From assembly GCA_027011425.1 (NCBI GenBank), contig JALUZX010000753.1:1-5949 (forward strand): DNA of 5,949 nucleotides, in the 5' to 3' direction. The position numbers and the translations under genes were made by a program. Shown one piece after another: positions 1-5,949 of the stretch. Under the pieces are notes generated by a model. The model did no database searches and was not told where the DNA came from. It was given only the letters and a program-made list of their open reading frames with translations. This DNA is from Planctomycetota bacterium (lineage in GTDB: Bacteria > Planctomycetota > UBA1135 > JALUZX01). Within the stretch, counting starts at the first letter, position 1; the number at the start of each line of letters is the position of its first letter.

Positions 1-1
1 G

Positions 2-2053
2 GTCCTGAAGGCCCTGGAAAAGGACCCTTCCCGCCGCTACCCGGCGGCGGGGGCCTTCGCCGCGGACATCCGGGCCTTCCTCGAATACAGGCCCGTCTCC
101 GCCCGGCGGCCCACGCTCGCCTCCAAGGCCAGGAAGTGGGTGAAGCGCGAGCCCTGGAAGGCTTCCCTGGCCCTTCTCCTCGTCCTGGCGGTCCCCTCTC
201 TTGGAGGGATGGGGATCTACCTCCTGAGAAAACAAGGGGAGATCCGGCTGGCCCAGGAAGCGGCGAAGAAAGAGAAACTGGAGGACCTGCTGGGGATCGC
301 CTTCCTCGTGATGGAGGAGGATCCGGGCAGGGCGGCGCGCCTCCTGGCGGAGGCCCGGGCCCTGGACCCGGGCAACCGGGAAGTCCGGCTGGCCTCCCGG
401 CTTCTCCAGGGCGGGTTGGTCGGGAAAGAGGAAAAAAGGGTGGGGAAGGCTCCTTTCCCGGAAGGGAACGCCTCTTCCATGGATTACTTCCTGGAGGGTT
501 TGAAGGCGGGAAGGCGCGCGGATTGGTCCCTGGCGGGATCCGATTACCGCCGGGCGATCGAGAACACGGAGCGGGCGATCCTTCTCTCTTCCAGGCCGAG
601 GGCCCTCTTCTTCTACCAGCTTGCGGCCCTGGCCTTCAAGGCGAGCGAGGCGGGCAAGGCGGCGGACCGGGCTTCCCGTGCGGCGCGCGAGGCCGCCATG
701 GGCCTGGAAACTTTCTGGCCCCGGAGACTCTACGCCCGGTTCTTCCTTGCCACGGCCCTCGCCCCCCTCGACCCGGCCCGGGCCCTGGAGGTCCTGGAGC
801 CCCAGGGAAGGATAAAGGGGTGGCTGGACCATCCGTTCTACCGGCTTCAGGCCTACTGCCTTGTCCGCCTCGGGAGATTCGACCGTGCCCGGGCGGCTCT
901 GCGGGAAGACCTGGCCCGGAACGGAAAAGATCCCAGGACGGCGGCGGCGATCTACAACCACCTGGGGGCCCTGGCCTCCCGTGAGGGAGACCGGAAGGAA
1001 GCGATTACGTTCTACAGGAAGGCCATCTCGAAAGACCCGGGTCTCGCCCTGGCCTGGAACAACCTGGGGCTCAATCTCTACCAGGCCGGGAAGCGGGAGG
1101 AAGCGGAGGAGTGCTTGAAGAAGGCCATCCAGTTGAGGCCGGAATACGTGTCTCCCTGGATGAACCTGAGTCTCCTCTACATGGCGGGGAGGAGATTGGA
1201 GGATGCCGCGTCTTCTCTCGGGAAGGCCCTGGAGCTGGATCCCCGGAATTACAGGGTCCGGGCCAACCTGGCCTGGACCCAAAGAAAGCTGGGGAAGGCG
1301 GCGGAAGCCGAGAAACACTACCGTTTGCTCATACGCTCGGATCCGGACAGGGGAGACGCCTACAACGGGATGGGCCTGCTCTACAGGAAGAACCCGGAGG
1401 AAGCCCTCTACTGGTTCCGCGAGGCCCTGGAGAGGTCGCCGGAAAACGGCAGGTACCATCTCAACCTGGGGACCACCCTGGCCCGGCTGGGGCGATTCCA
1501 GGAGGCCCTGCCCCACATGGAGAAGGCGGCCTCCCTGGAGCCGGATTTCACGATCTCCCACAAGAACCTGGTGCGGATCTACAAGGACCTGAAAAGGCCC
1601 GCCGACGCGAGGAAGGAGATCCTGCGGTGGCTAAAGAAGGATCCCGAGTCCCTGTGGGATTGGTTCACCCTGGCGGAGCTTCACGCCGGCGGGGCTCTCC
1701 CGGGGGCGGGAATCCCTTCCGGGGAAGATATCCGGGCGGCGGAAAAAGCTGTCGCCCTCACCCGGGAGAGGGACCCGGAGGCCCTCCTTTTCCTGGCGGA
1801 GATCCTGGTGCGGAAGGGGGAGAAGGCCGGGTCCTGGAAACTCCTGGAGAAAAGTCGCAGACTCCTTGGGAAGGTCCGCTTGTCCCCTTCCAAGAGGAAG
1901 CGGGCGGCGGAGCGGCTGAGGAGGGTGGAGTCTTTCTTGAACTCCCGCAAAGGAGGAAACCCCCATGGACCTGGGCCTGGAAGGAAAGAGAGCCCTCGTA
2001 GGCGGAGCGAGCAGGGGACTGGGGTTCGCCGCGGCAAGGGCCCTGGCCGGTGA
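2..2053 (+). CDS. Ser/Thr protein kinase C-terminal part with one membrane helix and TPR array (5' truncated by window edge)
   Basis: The frame is open from base 2, so the gene starts left of the window; 683 residues are visible. Residues 1-35 read like the end of a Hanks-type kinase domain: ALEKDPSRRYP contains the conserved Arg of subdomain XI, followed by AAxFAADIRAFLEYRPVSARRP, the usual junction in planctomycete and acidobacterial kinases. A hydrophobic helix follows at about residues 51-73, preceded by basic residues, which would place the kinase in the cytoplasm and the rest outside it. Residues 90-310 hold looser helical repeats. From about residue 316 to 552 there are seven TPRs at 34-residue spacing (NHLGALA, NNLGLNL, MNLSLLY, ANLAWTQ, NGMGLLY, LNLGTTL, KNLVRIY), which probably mediate protein contacts. 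The last 30 or so residues are Gly/Pro/Arg-rich and come from the 89-nt overlap with the next gene. Substrate and signal are unknown. The GTG at 140 is internal, not the start. Confidence 0.88.
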   Translation, partial: VLKALEKDPSRRYPAAGAFAADIRAFLEYRPVSARRPTLASKARKWVKREPWKASLALLLVLAVPSLGGMGIYLLRKQGEIRLAQEAAKKEKLEDLLGIAFLVMEEDPGRAARLLAEARALDPGNREVRLASRLLQGGLVGKEEKRVGKAPFPEGNASSMDYFLEGLKAGRRADWSLAGSDYRRAIENTERAILLSSRPRALFFYQLAALAFKASEAGKAADRASRAAREAAMGLETFWPRRLYARFFLATALAPLDPARALEVLEPQGRIKGWLDHPFYRLQAYCLVRLGRFDRARAALREDLARNGKDPRTAAAIYNHLGALASREGDRKEAITFYRKAISKDPGLALAWNNLGLNLYQAGKREEAEECLKKAIQLRPEYVSPWMNLSLLYMAGRRLEDAASSLGKALELDPRNYRVRANLAWTQRKLGKAAEAEKHYRLLIRSDPDRGDAYNGMGLLYRKNPEEALYWFREALERSPENGRYHLNLGTTLARLGRFQEALPHMEKAASLEPDFTISHKNLVRIYKDLKRPADARKEILRWLKKDPESLWDWFTLAELHAGGALPGAGIPSGEDIRAAEKAVALTRERDPEALLFLAEILVRKGEKAGSWKLLEKSRRLLGKVRLSPSKRKRAAERLRRVESFLNSRKGGNPHGPGPGRKESPRRRSEQGTGVRRGKGPGR
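1949..1956 (+). promoter_or_regulatory. Strong ribosome binding site for the SDR gene
   Basis: AAAGGAGG lies 8 nt before the ATG at 1965. It fixes the SDR start even though this start lies 89 nt inside the upstream kinase/TPR gene. The protein that begins there (MDLGLEGK) also has the expected SDR N-terminus, so two independent signs agree. Confidence 0.85.
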
Positions 2054-2756
2054 GGGAGCGCGGGTCTCCATCTGCGCCCGCGAAGAGGGGCCCCTGGAGG
2101 AGGCCCGGAGGCGGATCGAGAGGGAGACCGGCGCCGAGGTTCGGGCCCTTTCCTGCGACGTGCGGGATCTCTCCCGGCTGGACGCCTGGATCGACGACGC
2201 CCTGGCCGCCTGGGGGGGCGTGGACATCTACTTCCACAACGCCGGCGGCCCGCCGCCGGGGAGCTTCGAGAGCCTGCCCGAGGAGGCCTGGGAGGAGGCC
2301 TTCGGGCTTTTGCTTCGCCCCGTCATCCACGCCGTGAAGAGAGTCCTCCCGGGGATGAAGCAATCCCGGTGGGGCAGGATCCTCAACCTCACCTCCATCA
2401 CGGTGAAGCAGCCGAGCCCGGACCTGGTTCTCAGCAATTCGTTCCGGTCCGCCCTGGTCTCCCTGGCCAAGACCCTGGCCGGCGAGGTCGGGCCCTACGG
2501 GATCACCGTGAACAACCTCTGTCCCGGGTATTTCGACACCGAGCGGGCCCGGTCCCTCCTGGAGAAACGCGCCGGGGCGGCCGGCGGGGAGGCGGAAAAG
2601 GTCCGGGAGGGCCTTCTCCGGGAGGTTCCCTTGCGCCGCATGGGAGACCCGGACGAGCTTGGCGCTCTGGCGGCCTTCCTCTGCTCGGAGAAGGCCTCCT
2701 ACGTCACCGGGGCCACCATCCTGATCGACGGCGGCCTCTACAAGGGCCTCATGTAG
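1965..2756 (+). CDS. SDR-family oxidoreductase, divergent BKR-like type with altered catalytic tetrad
   Basis: A 263-residue cytoplasmic protein with the Rossmann fold and length of classical short-chain dehydrogenases. Visible elements are the glycine-rich dinucleotide loop GGASRGLG (13-20; the usual first Thr is Gly), CDV at 64-66, NAGG at 92-95, the strand ILNLTS with the catalytic-position Ser144, PGY at 187-189, and the C-terminal SYVTGATILIDGG. The catalytic YxxxK is absent: S157-N-S-F-R161 stands in its place. The Asn expected in helix 4 appears to be Leu (about 116). The NAGGPPPG, SITVKQPxPDLVLSN and PGYFDTERxRxLLE blocks resemble the conserved-domain subgroup of putative beta-ketoacyl-ACP-reductase-like SDRs, described as lacking a perfect tetrad. 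I recall this from memory and did not search. The true substrate is unknown, and fabG should not be assigned. It lies between the kinase (89-nt overlap) and the MFS gene (35-nt gap), so it is probably in the same operon. Confidence 0.93.
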   Translation: MDLGLEGKRALVGGASRGLGFAAARALAGEGARVSICAREEGPLEEARRRIERETGAEVRALSCDVRDLSRLDAWIDDALAAWGGVDIYFHNAGGPPPGSFESLPEEAWEEAFGLLLRPVIHAVKRVLPGMKQSRWGRILNLTSITVKQPSPDLVLSNSFRSALVSLAKTLAGEVGPYGITVNNLCPGYFDTERARSLLEKRAGAAGGEAEKVREGLLREVPLRRMGDPDELGALAAFLCSEKASYVTGATILIDGGLYKGLM

Positions 2757-2791
2757 GAACCCTGTCCGAAGCGGGCTTGCCTGTGAGCGGG

Positions 2792-3949
2792 ATGCCGTCG
2801 AAACCCGGGAAGGGATACCTCTGGGGGCCGACCCTGGCCATCGCGGCGGGGCATTTCCTGCACGACGTCTTCAGCTCCTTCTTTCCCCCCCTCCTTCCGC
2901 TTCTGAGGGAGAGACTCTCTCTCAGCTGCAAGGTCGCCGGCGCCCTCTCCATCTTCCAGCGGGTTCCTTCCCTTGGAAATCCATTTCTCGGAATCCTGGC
3001 CGACCGGGTGTGCATGCGCTGGTTTCTCGCGGCGGCGCCCCTTGTCACGGCGGGCTCCATGACCCTGCTGGGGCTTGCCTCCTCCAAAACCTTGCTGGCC
3101 CTGGTTCTGCTCCTGGGAGGGGTGGGTTCGGCCCTCTGGCACGTTCCCGCCCCGGTGGTGCTGGCCCGGGTTTCCCGGGGGCGCGTGGGCCTGGGCATGT
3201 CCTTTTTCATGCTTGCCGGCGAAGGAGCGCGGTCGGCGGGCCCCCTTCTCTGTCTGGCGGCGGTCTCGCTTTTCGGGCCCGGCGGCCTGCCCCTTCTCCT
3301 TCCCTTGGCCTTCCTGGGCTCCTTCCTGGTCTGGCGGGCCACCCGCCCCCTGGCCCGCGAGGCAGGCCATGGGGAGGGCCGGCGAAAGGAGAGGGAGTCC
3401 TGGAAACCCCTGGTGCGGTTGCTTGCGCCGCTGGCCGTCCTGGTGGTGGGCAAGTCTTTTCTCTCCCAGGCCTTGGGGACGTTTCTTCCTCTTTTCGTGA
3501 TCTCCCGGGGGGGCTCGCTCTGGCTCGGCGGGGCGGCCCTGGCCATCCTTCGGGCCACCAGCGCCCTGGGTTCCCTCCTCACGGGGACCCTCTCGGACCG
3601 GTGGGGCAGAAAGAGGGTGGTGGCGGTCCTTACCTTTCTCTCGCCGGCCCTGATGGTTTTCCTGGCCCTTTCCCCCCCGTGGCTGATGTTTCCCTGCCTG
3701 GTTCTGCTGGGGCTCGTTGCCTACTCGGACAACCCCGTTCTCTTGGCCCTGGTCCAGGAAGAGTCCGGAAGCAGGCCCGCCGTGGCCAACGGGATTTTTC
3801 TCTTCTTTGGGTTCCCCGTCCGCTCCCTTGCCGTCGTCGCCGTGGGGGCCGTGGCCGATTCCTGGGGCCTGGATGCGGCTTACCTCTGGAGCGGAATCGC
3901 CGGGTTCCTCGCCCTGGCGGGGGCCCTGGCCCTGCCGGGGAGGAAGTGA
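2792..3949 (+). CDS. MFS transporter, Fsr (fosmidomycin resistance)-like
   Basis: 385 residues with about 12 hydrophobic segments in two halves, joined by a charged loop at about 182-205 (Arg/Glu/Lys-rich), the standard MFS layout. The first helix carries GHFLHDVFSSFFPPLLPLL (20-38), like the SHLLND...YPLL start of Fsr proteins. GSALWH (112-117) followed by GLGMSFFMLAGEGARSAGPLL (133-153) matches the Fsr GSSVFHPE...GNFGSSLGPLL region in layout. Motif A copies are GILADRVCMRW (67-77, degenerate) and GTLSDRWGRKR (265-275, good). It is probably an inner-membrane proton-coupled exporter of small molecules; the substrate cannot be read from sequence. The start is uncertain: ATG 2792 was chosen because the helix follows directly, but it has no clear ribosome site. 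In-frame GTG 2783 and TTG 2777 are alternatives adding 3 or 5 residues. Translation may be coupled to the SDR stop at 2756. Confidence 0.9.
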   Translation: MPSKPGKGYLWGPTLAIAAGHFLHDVFSSFFPPLLPLLRERLSLSCKVAGALSIFQRVPSLGNPFLGILADRVCMRWFLAAAPLVTAGSMTLLGLASSKTLLALVLLLGGVGSALWHVPAPVVLARVSRGRVGLGMSFFMLAGEGARSAGPLLCLAAVSLFGPGGLPLLLPLAFLGSFLVWRATRPLAREAGHGEGRRKERESWKPLVRLLAPLAVLVVGKSFLSQALGTFLPLFVISRGGSLWLGGAALAILRATSALGSLLTGTLSDRWGRKRVVAVLTFLSPALMVFLALSPPWLMFPCLVLLGLVAYSDNPVLLALVQEESGSRPAVANGIFLFFGFPVRSLAVVAVGAVADSWGLDAAYLWSGIAGFLALAGALALPGRK

Positions 3950-3965
3950 CTCGATCGCCTGGCCG

Positions 3966-4496
3966 TTATTTCAGGGAGACGCCCTGGATGACGACGTTTT
4001 CCACGACGGCGTCTCCATCCTTGATCCGGACCAGGGCGTAGGAAGGCCCTCTCCGGGAGGACCCGGCCAAGCCGTCCGCTTTCTTCGCGGTTTCTTCGTC
4101 CAGGTAAAACCGGTCGAACTCGAACCTGGGGAAGAAGATTCCCCGGTAGTCCTTGACTACCCGGGCCTTTACGTAGTCTTCCGCTCCCGTCGGCCTTTCC
4201 GGGAGGGCGGCTTTCACGGCGGCGTAGCCGTCCTTGTCGGTTTTCAGGACGAGGAAGACATGGTCCCCATTCTTTCCCACCGCGGACCGGGGCACGGGAA
4301 GATCGCAGAGGGTGAACCAGAGACGGATATAGGAGCCCTTGAAGAAATCCCGCGGATCCCTTCCGTGGACCGAGAACTTGAAGAGCTTGCCCGTACGGAG
4401 GACTGTCTCCTTCTTCCAGGCGATCCCGGCGGGAACGGCGATCTGGATGAGGGCGGTGAGGCCGAAGAGGCCGAGGATGACTGGTTTCCTAGGCAT
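3966..4496 (-). CDS. GDYXXLXY-family membrane-anchored protein
   Basis: 176 residues. One hydrophobic helix lies at about 6-27 after MPRKP, and the rest is a soluble domain probably outside the cytoplasmic membrane. It fits the GDYXXLXY family (unknown function) through RDPRDFFKGSYIRLWF (46-61), where the name-giving motif appears as G54-S-Y-I-R-L-W-F61, through FYLDEETAKKA (130-140), and through the C-terminal YALVRIKDGDAVVENVVIQG, all in the expected order. The start is ATG 4496, with GAGGAAGG just upstream (4500-4507). A longer frame starting at 4580 would only add sequence overlapping the DUF2157 gene. The ATG overlaps the upstream DUF2157 stop by 8 nt, so translation is probably coupled. 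It runs convergently towards the MFS gene, with 16 nt between the stop codons. Family assignment is from motif recognition only. Confidence 0.88.
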   Translation of the reverse strand: MPRKPVILGLFGLTALIQIAVPAGIAWKKETVLRTGKLFKFSVHGRDPRDFFKGSYIRLWFTLCDLPVPRSAVGKNGDHVFLVLKTDKDGYAAVKAALPERPTGAEDYVKARVVKDYRGIFFPRFEFDRFYLDEETAKKADGLAGSSRRGPSYALVRIKDGDAVVENVVIQGVSLK

Positions 4497-5769
4497 GGAC
4501 CTTCCTCTTCTTTCGGAACAGGAACACCGGAGCCAGGCAGAGGCCCCCCGCAAACAAGAAGGCGGCCCCCCGGACGGCAAAGGGAAGGAAATCCATGAAG
4601 AAGACCAGAGCCGCCGCCGTGATCATGACCAGCAGACCCTGGGCAAGGAGCCCCTGTTTTCCTTTCATGGCCCCCGTGTAGGAGAGCCGGAATCCCGAAA
4701 GGAAGAGGAAGGCGCAGAGCAGGCCCGTCCGGGCGGGGGGAGGTGGAGGGAACAGGAGGAGGGCGTCCAGGAGCAGGAAGGCCAGGGCGAAGGGCGGAAG
4801 GTCCCGGGGAGAGCGCTGGAAGAGAAAGAGGGCCAGCAAGAGGAGGGCCGCCAGGGTGGTGAATCCCCAGAGGGCCGCTTGGAAAGGAAACCTGGTGAAA
4901 AACCCTTTTTCCGGGGACAAGGCCCATTCCGGGAACTTGAGGGCGGTTACGAACAGGAAGAGAAGAAGGGTGCCGGAATTCCCGAGAAAAAGGAGACCGT
5001 TCCTGGCTCCCTTAATTTCGCGGAAAGGTCCCAGGAACCCCAGGAGAAGGAAGGCCGAGAAGAGGGTCTGGACAACGCCGAGAAAGAGGGAGTCCCTCGC
5101 CGCCGTGGCAGGTTCCCCGAGGGCCCAGAGGAAAGAGGCCGCCAGGACCCAGGTGGAAGCCAGGGTGAAGGCGCCTTTGGGCCGCTCCTTCCAGGCTTTC
5201 AGGAGGAAGGGAAGGATGGCCAGGAAAAGCAGCGGGAAGATCAGGTAGGCGAAAAATCCCAGGTAGGAAAAGACCCCTGGCCTGGTGGTGAAGGAGATGC
5301 CCGCCAGGTAGAGGAGAGCGGTCGTGCCCGACCGCATGAGATAGACCAGGGGAAGTCCCAGGAGCATCCAGAGGGCGAGGAAGGATGCCAGGTATCCGCC
5401 TGTGTGGTAGACCTGTCCCACAAGGGCGAGGGCCGCCCCGACGGCGAGGAAGAGAAAGGTCGAGGAAGCCTCCCTCCACGCGGGGGAATCTTCCTTCCTG
5501 AGGAGAGTATAAAGACAAGGCCCCTGGCCGGTGAGGAGGGGGAGGAAGGCCAGGGCCAGCCTGGCCGTCTTGCCCAGCCGCCGCCAGTTGGCGGCGAAGA
5601 GGAGGATGATCCCAAGGCCGAGGAGCGCGGCCCCAAGGAGGGCAAGAAGGAGAGCGACCCTGTCCTTCCGGAAGGCCTTCTTCCGCCGTTGGGACTCACG
5701 GATCCTTTCGGCCGTCTCTTCCGAAAGGATTCCCGCCTCCACCAGGCCGGCCAGTTCCGATTCCTTCAC
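4489..5769 (-). CDS. DUF2157-family polytopic membrane protein
   Basis: 426 residues. The N-terminal 36 residues are soluble and charged (LVEAGILSEETAERIRES), typical of the DUF2157 start. About 13-14 hydrophobic segments follow. Family-type signatures are LLFAANWRRLGKTARLAL (56-73), LVGQVYHTGG (116-125), and the next block with LALW...LGLPLVYLMRS. The C-terminus is basic (FRKKRKVHA), suggesting a cytoplasmic end. A run of five prolines lies near residues 341-345, between two helices. The start is GTG at 5769, with AGGTGG 6 nt upstream, and no better start lies further up. The function is unknown. The following GDYXXLXY gene overlaps by 8 nt, a frequent pairing that suggests a joint membrane role. 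The G/A-rich opposite strand is open over most of this gene, but that product has no recognisable domain. Confidence 0.92.
   Translation of the reverse strand: MKESELAGLVEAGILSEETAERIRESQRRKKAFRKDRVALLLALLGAALLGLGIILLFAANWRRLGKTARLALAFLPLLTGQGPCLYTLLRKEDSPAWREASSTFLFLAVGAALALVGQVYHTGGYLASFLALWMLLGLPLVYLMRSGTTALLYLAGISFTTRPGVFSYLGFFAYLIFPLLFLAILPFLLKAWKERPKGAFTLASTWVLAASFLWALGEPATAARDSLFLGVVQTLFSAFLLLGFLGPFREIKGARNGLLFLGNSGTLLLFLFVTALKFPEWALSPEKGFFTRFPFQAALWGFTTLAALLLLALFLFQRSPRDLPPFALAFLLLDALLLFPPPPPARTGLLCAFLFLSGFRLSYTGAMKGKQGLLAQGLLVMITAAALVFFMDFLPFAVRGAAFLFAGGLCLAPVFLFRKKRKVHA
4500..4507 (-). promoter_or_regulatory. Ribosome binding site for the GDYXXLXY gene
   Basis: On the minus strand GAGGAAGG ends 3 nt before the ATG at 4496, and its GAGG core is 7 nt away. 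The site lies inside the last codons of the DUF2157 gene, supports the 4496 start over a longer upstream frame, and fits coupled translation. Confidence 0.65.
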
Positions 5770-5775
5770 TGGGGA

Positions 5776-5781
5776 CCACCT
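5776..5781 (-). promoter_or_regulatory. Ribosome binding site for the DUF2157 gene
   Basis: AGGTGG on the minus strand, 6 nt before the GTG at 5769. It matches AGGAGG at five of six bases and supports the GTG start, which has no nearby ATG alternative. A second purine block, AAGGAG, lies 8 nt further up but is too far from the start to be the main site. Confidence 0.7.
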
Positions 5782-5802
5782 TTCTCCTTGGCTGACGGGA
5801 AA

Positions 5803-5830
5803 ATTTTAATTCAAGGGCGAAAGGGCGCAA
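5803..5830 (-). promoter_or_regulatory. Candidate sigma70-type promoter for the DUF2157-GDYXXLXY pair
   Basis: The only marked AT-rich patch in the window lies here. Read on the minus strand, TAAAAT (5803-5808) could be the -10 box. The -35 would be TTGCGC (5825-5830, 16-nt spacer) or TTTGCG (5826-5831, 17-nt spacer); both are weak matches. Transcription would start near 5796, giving a 5' leader of about 27 nt that holds the ribosome site. The position is right, but the -35 is poor, so this remains a prediction. Confidence 0.45.
5813..5827. repeat. Short direct repeat AAGGGCG x2 within the promoter spacer
   Basis: AAGGGCG occurs at 5813-5819 and again at 5821-5827, an 8-nt period. The pair spans the spacer between the proposed -35 and -10 boxes of the DUF2157 promoter. 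It could be a regulator site, or chance in a purine-rich stretch; two 7-mers are weak evidence. Confidence 0.3.
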
Positions 5831-5895
5831 ACGGAATTCTCGGATGGGAACCGACTCCAAGGTCCCCCGGACGTTCCGCCTTCCTTTTCGAGGCA

Positions 5896-5930
5896 GGCTC
5901 CCAACAAAAGTGACCAACCCGGCGGGAGCC
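5896..5930. repeat. Imperfectly spaced inverted repeat upstream of the DUF2157 promoter
   Basis: GGCTCCC (5896-5902) and GGGAGCC (5924-5930) are perfect 7-nt inverted repeats separated by 21 nt. No T-run follows on either strand near enough for a standard terminator. It could be an operator, the end signal of a gene beyond the right edge, or chance in GC-rich DNA. Nothing else is recognisable between 5831 and 5949. Confidence 0.25.
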
Positions 5931-5949
5931 CGGACGAATGGGTGGTGGG

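Noticed and set aside
140..142. GTG as the start of a stand-alone TPR protein.
   Set aside because: The frame is open upstream to the window edge and encodes a recognisable kinase C-terminus that runs directly into the membrane helix, so this GTG is internal.
1111..2001. Long Gly/Pro-rich open frame inside the kinase/TPR gene, with similar ones at 136-984 and 3010-4041.
   Set aside because: They are composition shadows of the real genes in another frame, Gly/Pro/Arg-rich with no recognisable fold. The TPR and MFS frames carry clear periodic or membrane patterns.
2369..2791. Upstream extension of the MFS frame back to 2369, inside the SDR gene.
   Set aside because: The translated extension is Gly/Pro/Arg-rich, out of frame with a well-supported SDR, and lacks MFS features. 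The transporter's first helix begins just after 2792.
3916..3936. Possible terminator hairpin at the end of the MFS gene (GGCGGGG, 7-nt loop, CCCTGCC).
   Set aside because: It lies within the coding sequence, needs a G-T wobble, and has no T-run directly after it on either strand.
4339..5913. A 524-residue open frame on the + strand opposite the DUF2157 gene.
   Set aside because: The product is a low-complexity Glu/Gly/Arg/Gln-rich chain with no domain, as expected from reading the complement of Leu/Phe/Pro-rich membrane codons. The minus-strand gene has clear family motifs, a ribosome site and a promoter candidate.
5938..5949. ATG followed by Gly codons at the right edge, possibly the start of a divergent gene.
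   Set aside because: Only four codons are visible and the purine-rich sequence upstream is not a convincing ribosome site at proper spacing, so it cannot be supported.

Overview
The window is GC-rich and gene-dense, and looks like an ordinary chromosomal stretch of a free-living bacterium. A Planctomycetota member is the likeliest source, with Acidobacteriota or a related lineage as the alternative. The main reason is the first gene: a Ser/Thr kinase C-terminus with the 'ALEKDPSRRY...FLEYRPVSARRP' type end, then one membrane helix and a long TPR array, an architecture common in those phyla. This assignment is inference from protein style only; there is no rRNA or other marker gene. There are no tRNA or rRNA genes, CRISPR arrays, insertion sequences or phage genes that I can see.

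Left block, + strand (2-3949): three co-directional, closely packed genes. They are (1) the 3' part of a membrane Ser/Thr protein kinase with about seven tandem TPRs, whose kinase domain is almost entirely outside the window; (2) a short-chain dehydrogenase/reductase (SDR) of the divergent 'BKR-like' type, in which most of the catalytic tetrad is replaced; and (3) a 12-helix major facilitator (MFS) transporter resembling the fosmidomycin-resistance (Fsr) branch. Genes 1 and 2 overlap by 89 nt and genes 2 and 3 are 35 nt apart, so co-transcription is likely, but no promoter lies inside the window. The three proteins do not form an obvious pathway.

Right block, - strand (5769 down to 3966): a two-gene unit, transcribed convergently with the left block, whose stop codons leave only 16 nt between them. 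The upstream gene is a polytopic DUF2157-family membrane protein (GTG start). The downstream gene is a small GDYXXLXY-family protein with one N-terminal membrane anchor, and the two overlap by 8 nt. These families are commonly found side by side and are of unknown function, so the pair probably works together at the membrane. A short AT-rich patch (about 5801-5812) just upstream of the DUF2157 gene is the only good promoter candidate.

The 180 nt right of the DUF2157 start (5770-5949) hold that promoter, an 8-nt-spaced direct repeat and a weak inverted repeat. Many long open frames on opposite strands are by-products of high GC content and were rejected. I found no convincing new multi-gene system. 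The points most worth a second look are the catalytically atypical SDR, the long kinase/SDR overlap, and the DUF2157-GDYXXLXY pair with its altered signature motif.
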